From Coleophoma eucalyptorum (lineage: Eukaryota; Ascomycota; Leotiomycetes; Helotiales; Dermateaceae): DNA of 64,000 bases. Where the stretch lies: the NCBI GenBank assembly GCA_026120035.1, contig JALRME010000017.1, positions 1 to 64,000 of the forward strand, in the 5' to 3' direction. The notes beneath the pieces are model-generated. The model worked only from the letters and a program-made list of their open reading frames with translations, searched no databases and was not told the DNA's origin. Position numbers and translations under genes: made by a program. Shown piece after piece: positions 49,672-60,309 of this stretch. Within the stretch, counting starts at the first letter, position 1, and each line of letters starts with the position of its first letter.

Positions 49672-51745
49672 TCACTGAACACCCAGCCAGCTTGGCTGAT
49701 CCCCAAAGACTATCTGCTGATCCAACAGAAGGTCTTTCTCGACACTCGTTCCGCTCAGCACGGTGGCGGGCTGGATCCAACGACGAGCGACCTCAATCGC
49801 GACCGCATTGTCGTCGCGGGCGGCATCCGCCAGAAGCAGGACGCCAGAGGTCAACTTGGCCAGCTGCTGCATGATGCCGCGCGCATTCCGGGTCAGCGAC
49901 TCCATCGTGTTCGAGGCGATGCCGCTGCGTAGCTCAGACCACTGCTGGGCGATCACGGCCGCCTCGGGCGCCAAGGACTCCTTCTTGGGCAACGACGACT
50001 CGAGCCAGCGAGTGTAGGCCTGCACCACGTACGGGCCAATGCTGCCCTTCAGGATCTTGACGACATCGGTGGCCACCACATCCGTCGTGCCCTCGCCGAT
50101 CAGGAGCGCACAGACGTCGCGGAATAGCCGCGCGATATTGAAGGCCATCTCGTCGTTCTCCAGGTACCCGACGCCGCCCAGCGACTCCATGCCGGTCTGC
50201 AACACTCCGACCGAGTCGATGGCCGCCGTCGCCTTGGCCACGGAACCGAGCAGCCGCAGCAGAGCAGCGGCATCCTGGGCATTCTGGGGCACGAGCTGGA
50301 GCAGAGGGGATGGCGAGCTGGTCTCTGGTTGCTGCTGCGGTTGTGGTTGTGGTTCCTCGGTCTTGCCCAGCATCGCCGCGACGAAGATGCTCAGCGCCAA
50401 CTGTGCTCGGTAGGTCACATGGGCCGTGGCCAGCGACTTCATGTGCAACGGCACGCTGCTCAGTCGGGTGCCCCGGGCGACCTTGCGCACCCGGGCAAAG
50501 GCGCGCGCCGCCGAGAGTCCGCGCGCCGCACAACCCACCGCCACCATGGCGAGGTGGATGCGAGTGGTGTTGAGCACGACGCCGATCTCGTTGACGCCCT
50601 TGCCCTCGGTCCCGATCAGCCAGCCGCGCATGCCCGCGAGCTCGAGCTCACCCGTGGGCAGCGCCTTGGTGCCCATTTTGATCTTGAGGCGCCGGATGCG
50701 CACGCCGTTGAGCTCGACGTCGTGCCCGTTCGCCTTCGCCTTCCCTGTCGTGACGGCCCGGCGCATCGGCACGTAGAAGGCGCTGAGCCCGCGGGACGTC
50801 TTCGCAACGACGACTGCCATCGATCCCTCGGTGCTCGTCGAGAACCACTTGGCGCCATTGACCACCCACGGCCCCAGGGGGAACCCATCCGCGTCTTTGG
50901 AGTCGTCGTTGGGGCCCAGCGGTGCGTAGGTGGCCGTCGTCTCGGTCGGCGACAGGTCACTGCCGCCGGTCCGCTCCGTCATCCACAGCCCCGACGTCCA
51001 GCCTTTGTCGGGATCGCTGGAGGTGAGACGTTCGTAGGCGTGCTGGAACAGGGCACGCGTTGCGTCGTCGATCGTGGAGCCGCCGAGGTGACTCAGCAGC
51101 AGCGTCGCCACGCCGTCCGACAAGATCAGGTGGAAGTTGGTCGTCGCGGCCGCTGGGGCGAAAAGGTGCACTTTCAGCAGCTGGATCGTGCGGGCGTAGC
51201 TGTCGTATTCTTGCGTCAGTGAGGGCAAGGCGGCTAGTCTGTGTTCGCCGTGTTAGTTGAGTCTCCAGGAACTATATTCATGATGCCATCGCACGGATGG
51301 TCGATTCGCAAAGAACATACCGCTCGGAGATGCCAAATCGCCATAAATTCTTCCACCCTTGGCTCGTCACAAGCTCGTCTTTCTTCTCGCCCCAGCTGTC
51401 CCAGTGCTGGATCTGTGGCGGAAAGCGTTCGGCGTCCGCCACCCAGTCCATCGCCCATTGCGAAATGGCGGCCTCGGCGAGCCCAGCGAGTTCGCCCTCG
51501 GCGCGTGCCTTTACCTCAGCCGGCAGGCAGAGGTCAAGAAGTCTCGCGAACGCCGCATCGTCGCGGTACGGGTTCTCGAGCTTTGGCGTGGTTCGGGCCG
51601 GGGTTGGGGTCGGGGTCGGGGTCGGAGGCGCCTCGAGCACAGCCGTGTCAGTCATCTCAACCGTCGTGGCTTGGGTCGCCGTTTTGGTCAGATTCGACAG
51701 ATCCTGCAAGGGACCGGTCGGTACTTGCTCGATGACATTCAACAT
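49672..51745 (-). CDS. AidB-like acyl-CoA dehydrogenase
   Basis: Exons 51745-51321 and 51238-49672; the 82-nt intron (GTATGT...CACAG) splits an Arg codon. The ATG at 51745 gives 663 aa. The N-terminal part has a threonine/proline-rich linker, then NPYRDDAAFARLLDLCLP and HWDSWGEKKDEL. Family motifs follow: WMTERTGGSDLS (flavin contact region), WVVNGAKWFSTSTEG, GTKALPTGELEL, GGVGYLENDEMAFNIARLFRD and IGEGTTDVVATD. AidB-type members differ from beta-oxidation enzymes in length and N-terminal extension. The expected chemistry is FAD-dependent alpha,beta-desaturation of an acyl-CoA, which fits release of an acyl-CoA by the FAS. It is strikingly GC-rich against its neighbours, so the opposite strand also stays open by chance. 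Confidence 0.9.
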
Positions 51746-52592
51746 TTTCAAACGATACAAGATACTCAATGCTGGGTGGGAAGTTGGAATGCTCCCTATA
51801 CCGGGAGACCGATGCGCTTTATCTGCGACAACGTCCCAATGTCCGTGGGAACTGATAATGAAAGCATCTCATAGGCAGAACAAAAAAGAGTGGCAAAAAA
51901 TTGCCCCTATGCTCGTGTAGTTTTGTTCCTCGTTTGACGACACGTGGTGCCCTCAGTACAATGCACGCAGGTACGGGCCATAAGTCTTGTACTCTGCTAG
52001 TATGGTTATCCCCTGCCTACATGACTTCTGACACTGAGTAGGCAGTAAGCAAAAGCATCTTGCATGTTAACCTGGAGAATATACTACTAGATTGGTGTTA
52101 GAGGACATACAAGTAGGGAATACTCTTATTGGTGGAATATCGTATATTTAAGCTGTACCTCGGTATTTGGTGCCGCTCGCCAGCATCGATGAGTAGTACA
52201 AGCAATAACATTACATAGTTATGCCGGCCGTCAGCACTAGATTAGTCGTACATACAACGGTGCTGTTCAACTGTGCCGCTCCTCAGCATTACACTAGTCA
52301 TTAAAATGTCTAGCGCAACTGTATATATGCAACTACGGAGCTGAAGTATCAAAAGTACTATACGCATCGAAGTCCTATGTATAGATAAGACGTGATGTGA
52401 AGAATCTAGCTAGGTTGATTAGCTCAACCCTTTTGTAGAACCCGAGCCATTGGCTGCCGCGACAATGACGGGAGAGCTAAAAGCGTCAGCTCGCTTGGGT
52501 AGGTAAGGTAGCAAAGATCTGGGCCTTCTTAGTCCGAGCAAGCAAGGTGTATTGGTAATATAGGAAGCCATGAGGGATATTATGTTGATGTG
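51746..52592. repeat. Upstream region of the dehydrogenase and inverted repeat cluster
   Basis: Three copies of a motif about 50 bp apart (52171-52186, 52221-52246, 52271-52300; core TGCCG, then CAGCA and ACTAGTCAT-like ends) are reverse complements of the motif at 46.1-46.2 kb. The GGCATAACTATGTA stretch is also shared between the two places. The dehydrogenase promoter should lie in 51746-52100. No gene. Confidence 0.5.
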
Positions 52593-52740
52593 GATAATGA
52601 TAATGATAATGATAATCACAATCACAATCACAATCACAATCACAATCACAATCACAATCACAATCACAATCACAATCACAATCATAATCATAATCATAAT
52701 CACAATCATAATCATAGTCATAATCATAATCATAATAATA
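52593..52740. repeat. Microsatellite, AATCAC/AATCAT/AATGAT
   Basis: About 148 bp of a pure 3-/6-bp repeat: GATAAT units, then about 11 AATCAC units, then AATCAT units with single changes. Both strands read open through it, which creates false low-complexity ORFs. Confidence 0.95.
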
Positions 52741-52847
52741 CAACCACTTGATAGAGCCTCTCTGGTTTATATATATCTCTCGCTTGTACATATATATATT
52801 AGAGAGGATATATACCAATATTTGAAATGTAAATATTATCATTATAT

Positions 52848-53250
52848 AAGGCCTGGCATTGTGACTAGTGCCTACGTGACTAGGTATGCCTTATGGCTGG
52901 CGTGGAGATGTCATTCTAGAAGTGTGTAAGTGGTTTATTGCACCTAGTGTGGGATACTGTAGTCTTTTTGGCATAGTTGAGAATCGTAGCAAATCTAACA
53001 TGCACTATCAAAGAGTATTCCACCCTCCCGGTTCTCTAGTTGTAAAGAGGCCTAATATCGCGACCAGTGACCACGTGGCCAGGCACGTCGCGTGGCTGGC
53101 GAGGACATGTCATCCTAGAAGTATATAAGTAGTGTTTGGTGTATTCAAGAATAAAATCAGTGGATTTACTTGGTTTGCAGACCCTAGATTCTTGTAAGAG
53201 CAAGCCTGTTTTGCGAGTGTCTTATTGGAACTCTTTAACCGGAGCCGGGG
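52848..53250 (+). mobile_element. Probable LTR-retroelement remnant with internal direct repeat
   Basis: A segment at about 52848-52950 recurs diverged at about 53046-53150 (shared CTGGCG then ACATGTCAT-CTAGAAGT and a TATAAGTAG/TGTAAGTGG element). The second copy runs into GTATTCAAGAATAAAATCA, reminiscent of the TATA and poly(A) part of fungal copia-type LTRs. No internal coding region was found. Confidence 0.35.
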
Positions 53251-54700
53251 ACGTTTTTCTCAAACTACACTCATAGACGAATGTCTCAAGGTGCAAGAAG
53301 GCTTTGCATCAAGTCCAATCTCAAGAGGAAACTCTGTCTTATGAGAAGCGGGATGTGGTTGTCCCGGTTCTCGCGTTTCGACGAATTTGGACCTCAAACG
53401 CTATCTACACCCTTCTCGCTCAAGCATTCTTTGACTTTCAAACGGGGTAGGACTTCATCTAAACACAATTGAAAGTAAGTATTCTTTAATTGTGTATATA
53501 TTAGTGCCTTCAACAACAGGTGGCTTCTCTTCTTCTGTGCACCTCGATATAATCCTGCCGACCTCGCCAAGTAATTCTGACTCCCACCCTTAGTTCTCCT
53601 AAAATACTAGAGTCACAATGCATGCTAATTGTACCCTAACAGATATGTCCTAGCCTTAGCACGATTTTTAACCGTAGTGTCGTTTTAGAGGACTAGATGA
53701 GGATTGTTGCTGAAATTGAAGTGCAATTGTCATACCTAGACATTTACGGCGAGGGTACGTGTGCTTATCATTCCTATGTCTTCCAAGTCTTAGCAACTTT
53801 GATACTGGTACAAGTACAAGTGATTCAAAAACACTAAAAGCTGAGACATCTATGTCTCTCGATCCTGCAGCCTATTTTGCCAAAGATTACACAGAGCCTA
53901 GTTTTGTGGACATCTTCTTTTGTCCTGGCGCTCCTCTTCGTGGTATTAATCTACATATCTTCGGTTCTCTCAAGAAATTCCTATAGGGGTTCAACAGAGA
54001 CGATGCAACGTATAGGGACAATTAGACTTGTATCACTCATTTAAGCCTCTTCACACTAGTCTGGACTAAGCTTTCAGCCTTGGACTGGTACAAGCAAGTA
54101 AGAAAGATAAGCCCTAATACAGCGACGGATGCCTTGGGCTTTACTTTAAGTAATGCTTGATTTATGAAAGCTATCTGTAGCACGGTCGCTTCAAAACTCG
54201 AGACTTTCAACACACAAAATGATTTCTTACATAAGTTCTATCTCATTTCACTTTACACCCAAAGTACCTCTCATATCTGTAAGGATGATGACACTCGTCT
54301 TCTGCCTTACTACTACCGTCGCAGCCATCCACAATATCGAATCCTGCTGCTTGCACCTGCATCCGACACCTTTTGGAACCAATTTGCAACTTCTAAGTTT
54401 AGGAAGCATTTTTGTACAGTAGTAACAGAATTAACGGACAAGTGATGTCAATTGACGCAAGGTTACAGAGTTTTGAAGAGCCTCAGAAGTATTGATAGGA
54501 TCTCGAACAGTGTGCAAAACTGCATGTACAGCGATGACCAGGAACTGGTCATGCCCACAATAAGGTCAAGAGCTTCCTGGAAATACCACCCACTCACTTC
54601 TTGCCCTAACTTCACTCAATGTGTAGCGGTTACCGATTGGGAAGTTTGAAATCACTGGGGATGACCGGAAGCTGGCTGTTTGATTTTTGCTTTTGAATTG
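53251..54700 (+). other. Coding-like fragments, gene not recognised
   Basis: Short plus-strand frames (53281-53472, 53759-53986, 54164-54445, 54452-54649) are separated by stops. None shows a known domain. They may be exons of one multi-exon gene or parts of a decayed one; splice sites could not be placed with confidence. Confidence 0.25.
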
Positions 54701-55092
54701 AGTTCGAGAGATCGCATCCACAATTGGTTAAATTAGAGCGTGTGCTGGATCGAATGAAACGGGCTTCTGGAGAAGCCATGTCGTGGAACTCTCTGGGACG
54801 CAATGCTCTATATAAAGACATAGACCGGATTCTGGGAGAGCATGGTAAAATTTTCACTAGCCTTTCTTATACTCAACAGCTCTTTGGAGGTCTTATGTAT
54901 TACTTTTATGAAAGAACTAAGCGCGGTATTCAGATTCGACTTGTAGAAAATATTCAAAAAAAACCTGGTAGTCAAGTTTGTACCGCTTTTGGTGTGCGAG
55001 CAATTAGGTGCATAGGTTGTGGTTGGCCTATAGCACCAAGTTTCTATGTAAAAGGGAAAATTGACTACTTATTATACATTTATTGCCTTTAG
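54701..55092 (+). pseudogene. Unidentified gene fragment, 122-aa open frame
   Basis: The frame from 54724 reads RVLDRMKRASGEAMSWN, YKDIDRILGEHGKIF, LFGGLMYYFYERTKRG and FGVRAIRCIGCGWPI. The amphipathic first half looks like a genuine protein, but I do not recognise the family. Codon use after about 55030 becomes AT-rich and the frame ends in LYIYCL, so the end may be intronic or decayed. Confidence 0.35.
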
Positions 55093-55228
55093 TTAAATTT
55101 GTTTTCCCTTCACTACGACATATAGACAATTTTTTCATTCCTGTTTCTTCACGATTACTCTGCGAGACCCCCGTATCTTGTATTGCTGATCGTGAATGTA
55201 CCCCTTTCTGGATATGTGAAAGCTTCGC

Positions 55229-57260
55229 TTAAAGTGATGAACGAGATCGTTTTCCCATGGCGCGAAGTCTCTTACCAAAAATATAGAACCTACAATTTGT
55301 AGTCAGCTCTGAGAGGAGATGGACAATGATAAAATTTGCAAAAAAAAGAACCTACAGATATGGAATGGGGATCATAGCCACTGCGATGCAGCCCAATAGG
55401 GTAAAACTCCAATTTAGACCCAGGTTGGTATACACTAAAAAGATAATCAGTATTTACGTTACATGACACCGTTTAAAAGTTAACGTGAGAAGGTACTTAC
55501 TAGCAACTGCAAACAATGGGAAAGCGCCAGCAAGCATACTGCGCAAGAACAGGTTCACAGCCATGGCACTAGCTGCGAGCATAAGATACGTGTCTACAAG
55601 ATAACCGAGAGCGGCCTGGAAGATGGTGAAGAAGCCCAGTCCGATACAGACCCCACCGAAGCAGAATCTTGACCTGGTCAGCATAGAATCTTCCCAAGTA
55701 TGGTTTTGCAAATGATACGTACCCAATCCAGTGAATATCTGGCTTCGAAGTCCAACCCACGATGAAGAGACCGCCGGCAAAGAAGACGGAGCCAATCATC
55801 ATGGAAATCAATCGAGCTTCGGGGACGGGCCTGCCGTTATTGGCTATCAGACGCTTGAGATAGAACTTCTGGCTCCGAATAAGGATAAATGCCCCAAAGA
55901 AAGCTCCGATCAAAATGGTAATGAAAGGCAGTGAGCCAACGACAGGATTCCAACCGCGTATCTTTAGACGTATTAGTAGGCAATTTGGACAGGATCCGAA
56001 ATTAGAACTTGCTCTCTGAAACTCGAAAGGAAAAGCAGATATGGTTCTAGTCTATTATCAGCCCATCATTGGAAGATTATACTTGGTTGAGATTGATCCA
56101 CGTACAGGTAGATTATGGCATAGCAAAACGCTGCATATAGATTAATCACGAAACAGATTGGGTCCAAAAACATGTGGATTGGAACGATGAGATATTTCCC
56201 AGCTAATGCTCTGAAGCTGTAGTCCATTTCCTGGGACTTTGAATGCAGCGCCCAGTCTTTCCTTTCGTGACGTAACTTGTTCGCTTTACGCGAGAGCAAG
56301 ACAGGAGGGAAACTCTCGTCTATGAGTAAGACATTCAATATTAGTACGACAGCTGCTAAGATACCTGTGAGCTATCGCAAACAATATTAGCACCGTTGCT
56401 GTGCGGGGAGATATGTAAATCCTCACGTATTCAGTCCAACGCCACCCAATAGTTGGCATATTGAGCACCAATGCTCCGCCAACAATGGGGGCTATCAAAG
56501 GTCCACCAAGAACAGCAGCGCCATACCCAAGAAGCGCGCCCCCTCGTTGTTCTGGCTTCCAAACATCGGCCAATATTCCTCCAACATTGCTGAGGGGGGC
56601 ACTGCCGAACACTCCAGCAAAGAAGCGCGTGATGAGGACGGTTTGAATGTCCTTCGCGGTGGCAGTTGCAAAGGAGAACACCATTAACAAGAAGGTTGGC
56701 GCGATGATAGATACCTTTCGGCCATAGAGCTCGGACATTGGGGCGAAGAGTAACGGACCAAAGGCATTCCTACATTGTCAGTTGCTTCTAGCCATAATAG
56801 TGGGGGTGAACTGACCCAAACAAGTACAAACTTGTTCCAGAGATTGCGACGGTCTGGCTGACACCGAACTCCTTTTCAATTTCACTGAGCCCCGAGTTGT
56901 AACTATTCGAGAACATACATTAGCTCCGATTGACTGATACTAGTTTAATATCGTTTACATTGTACTCGCCCACGTAACAGTCATGGTGGTGAGACTGTAG
57001 AGCAACGTGGTGATGACCTTCTTCCGCGTTGGCCAGTTCGTTGCCATGTATGGGTCATCGGGTCCATCGAAATCGACGATGTTCAAGCTGGTCGCAGCTG
57101 CCGCCTTCTCTGCATCGTGAGAGATTGCTTGTGGTTCATCATTGCCTTTCTCGAGAACAAGACTCTCTAATGATTTCTCTGGCCGCGGTCCCGAAGCATT
57201 TGAGACTTGGTCGGCCTGGGTTGTTGAACTCATATCGGAAGGGGAAAGTGTTGGCTCCAT
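55229..57260 (-). CDS. MFS transporter, DHA1 (drug:H+ antiporter) type
   Basis: Nine exons: 57260-56959, 56902-56816, 56769-56427, 56371-56106, 56046-56013, 55961-55723, 55667-55501, 55434-55356 and 55289-55229; about 525 aa. Exon 5 is only 34 nt, and the intron after it (56012-55962) uses a GC donor, AGA|GCAAGT...AAAG. A hydrophilic N-terminus of about 70 residues leads to 12 predicted helices. Marks are [13 protein letters not shown] (helix 1), [10 protein letters not shown] (motif A loop), [38 protein letters not shown] (motif C-like), [26 protein letters not shown], and the C-terminal [18 protein letters not shown] probable plasma-membrane exporter; next to the Zn2Cys6 regulator and divergent from it, so it may export the cluster product or give self-protection. 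Confidence 0.9.
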
Positions 57261-58061
57261 CGCGAGGAGAATCTCGGTGGGGAACAGCTGAAATGGAGAA
57301 ATAAAGAAATGGAAAAATTCGTTTGAATGAAGCGGATCCTGAAGTAGGTCACTCCTGCTCTTAGATCACTCCTGTTCTTGGACGGACGCCAGAACAAAGG
57401 CCATGATAGCTCGCTAGATATATACAAAACTATCCATAGGTCTATGCGGCTCTCAACGTCTCCTGGAGAATACAGGTCAGTGCATGTCATTGGCTGAAAT
57501 GTCCGAATGTCCGGCTGTCTAGTTAATTTCTCATCGGAATGAATTGTCCCTGTTTTGCCGCGATATGTCAGCGTATGTAGCCGAGCATCATCCCCTGCCC
57601 GCTACAACGAAATTGAGGCTAAACAGGCGCTTAAGCAAAGATAAATGAATCCCTAGGTCGCAGCAGACTGTACATCACTTATGAATGCCACAAATGAGAC
57701 GCCATGAAAGAGTGCAATGGATGACATAAGCTAACAGTCTACGTAAACTGCGATATCTTGACGACTTTCGACCGCGAGCGAAAGGTCGTCTCCCCTGCCG
57801 GACATTCGGACATTTCAGCCAATGATATGCACTGATTTGCATTCTCCAAGAGACGAGCCGTCCCGTTAACTTCTTATCGGAAGAATTGTTCCTGTTTTGC
57901 CGCGATATGTCAGCGTATGTATGTTGCCGAGCATCCTCCCTGCCCGCTGCAACGAAATTGAGGCTAAACAGGCGCTCAAGCAGAGATAAATGAATCCCGG
58001 GGTCGTAGCATACTGTACACCACTTACGAATGCCACGCCATGAAAGAGCGCAACGGACGAC
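57261..58061. promoter_or_regulatory. Divergent MFS/Zn2Cys6 promoter with duplication and inverted repeat
   Basis: Copy A (57522-57801) and copy B (57865-58137) are about 280-bp direct repeats. Copy B contains the start codon and first 25 codons of the Zn2Cys6 gene. In copy A the matching ATG is ATA, and other differences are largely C to T or G to A. Copy A is bordered by 59-bp inverted arms, 57457-57515 and 57797-57855. Each arm contains CCG, six bases, CGG, a possible zinc-cluster site. Confidence 0.85.
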
Positions 58062-60309
58062 ATGAGCCAACAGTCTACGCAACATGCGGTATCTCGACGA
58101 CCTTCGGCCGTAAGCAAAGGGTCGTCTCCTCTGCCGGTCCAAGTACATCCATACTCCTGTGCCACGTGCCGGTCACGGAAAGTCAAGTGCGATAAAATCA
58201 TCAGCGGCTGTGCAGCCTGTACGAAATCGAGCATTGTGTGTATCTATTCCGCGCGGCGAACGCAGCAGAGCCAGAGGGCTCATTCAGCTCTACCCAAGCG
58301 GCCATTGGCACGCGCCACGAGAGGAGCTGCTGAGGGGGAACCCAAGAGGACAAGTGCTCCTACGGGCCTGAACAGCAACACCCTGCATCCCAACAGCACC
58401 CGGCACGATGGCGACGATAGCGAGGACGAAGACATGCTGGTCCCGCGAGAGATGCGCGACGCTTCCTTCCATGCCACCTGTGACCTTGGGCAGCCAAAGG
58501 AAGAAATACTTATCGTGGGCCACGGGAAATCGCGATACATCACTGGGACGAAAGCGAGCCAGGTAGGTGGTAGAGAGGCTGTTCCACGCCCAACCACAAC
58601 CTTGCAATTGTTTGCATAGCTAATGTTTATGGTGCTTGTTTGTGGAAACAGGTAGCAAGTGTCGGGAGAGTCTTCTCTTCCAGCGAACGAAGTCTACCAA
58701 AACCGGCCGCAAGTCGAAACGAAGCAAGCGAGGTCCTGACGAGCAGTCGTCTGTTTAATCAACCGGGCTTGACACCCGATCTTCAAACGTGCCATCCCAC
58801 CCCCGAGATCATGGCCCTCCTATGGGATTACTATGTGGACAACGTGGATATATTGATCAAGATACTCTACAAGCCAACCGTGGAGGCCATGATAGCGAAC
58901 TCGTCCAAGGCTATAGAAGGAATCGACGCCCCGACTGAGGCGCTTCTTTTTGGAATCTATTTTGCCGCCGTTACCAATATGTCGACCGAAGAATGTCTCA
59001 AAATCCATGGAGAGGAAAGAAACGTACTGCTTCAAAGATACGGACTTGCGCTAGAGCATGCTCTCGCGCGCGCAAGACTGTTTACAACACAGCAAGTTAT
59101 CGTCTTACAGGCAATGATTCTACTGGTTGTAAGTTTTGCGATTGACCTTTTTGATTGTCACGTCGGATATTGTGCTGAGCAACCTAGGGCTGGTCTCCAC
59201 GTAAGAACCCCAGATCTACGTGGATGCTGACTGGGACCGCCCTACGTATTGCGCAAGCCATGGGCATGCATCGCGACAGTACATCCTTCGCATTGGATCC
59301 CGTTGAGCTTGAAGTGCGGCGTCGGGTGTGGTGGACTTTGTGTCTGCTTGATAATCGGGCCTCGGAAGACTGTGGGTTGGATTGCAACGTTCCTATAACA
59401 ATGAATACTAAGCTTCCCCTCCACATTAATGACTCTGACATTGGCACCGGCGACATGGAAACCCTGGCTTCAAGTTCTGGCCTTATGGAGATGACGGTGA
59501 GCCTAATCAAAATCGAGATGGTAGCAACGACGCTGAAGCTGAAATTCCCACAATTGAGAAAAAGTGCTTTGAGCAGGGAAGAAATTGAAACCTTGGTTGG
59601 AGAACAGCAACGTCGATACGAAAGCTTGTATCTTCCAAGTCTCGACACTTCTTTGCATACTCACCACGTAATGTATCTTGGGACACGCCTGGCTATTGCA
59701 AAATTATGGAAGCTAGCATACGACCCACTTGCACGAAATAGTTCCGCGCTTCTGGACGACGAAGACGACAACGAAGTCAAAGATCGTCTCATCTTACACA
59801 ATACAGAAATAGTCGAGATTATGACCCAATTATCTGAAAAGTCCTTCAAATTTGAATGGTGTTACTGTCAGCATACAAAATGGCACGCAGTTGTGTACCT
59901 CTTTAACGCGCTTTGCAACGGATACGAAGGTCCAGCTGCGGATAGGGCATGGTCAGCTGTGAATGCCCTATTTGGTATCATCGGAGATGGCAATTCCGAC
60001 AACAGTTCTTACAACAATGAAATTGAGCAGAATATTCTATGGAAACCTCTACTAAATCTATTGAAGCAAGCGCGTTTTGCTCGAGAACAAGGTATCCAAC
60101 AACCTCAAGCTGCAGAGCTGGATAGTGGCTCAGGAGGATATTCTAGCTCCGGGACTGTATCCACGCCGATGGATGATACCTTCTGGACTTCCACTGAGAT
60201 TACCTCACCAGTCGATCCGTTTCTCGGCTCCGTAGAGAATTTAAGCGAGGAGATGAACTGGGAAGATTGGGATACTCTTCTACAGAAGTTTCAACCAGGT
60301 TTTCTCTAG
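58062..60309 (+). CDS. Zn2Cys6 transcription factor
   Basis: Exons 58062-58562, 58652-59128 and 59188-60309; both introns are phase 0 (GTAGGT...AACAG and GTAAGT...CCTAG). About 699 aa. The N-terminal zinc cluster is Cys33-X2-Cys36-X6-Cys43-X6-Cys50-X2-Cys53-X6-Cys60 (CATCRSRKVKC, GCAACTKSSIVC). The middle region is a fungal-specific TF domain: PEIMALLWDYYVDNVDILIK, ALLFGIYFAAVTNMS, TWMLTGTALRIAQAMGMHRD, EVRRRVWWTLCLLDNRASED. The acidic C-terminus (MNWEDWDTLLQKF) may activate transcription. It binds CGG-type half sites as its family does and probably controls the adjacent transporter, perhaps the whole cluster. Its promoter carries the duplication described for 57261-58061. Confidence 0.92.

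Noticed and set aside
50329..51222. 297-codon plus-strand ORF and several others across the acyl-CoA dehydrogenase
   Set aside because: They are antisense shadows of a very GC-rich gene: Arg/Gly/His-rich, no domain, while the minus strand has all dehydrogenase motifs.
52419..52929. ORFs of 104-119 codons across the AATCAC repeat
   Set aside because: They are the microsatellite read in different frames (IVIVIV, DCDCDC, ITITIT) with no real sequence.
18656..60309. Calling the cluster a complete copy of a known mycotoxin cluster
   Set aside because: FAS and bANK genes occur in such clusters, but the PKS or NRPS that defines them is absent from this window.
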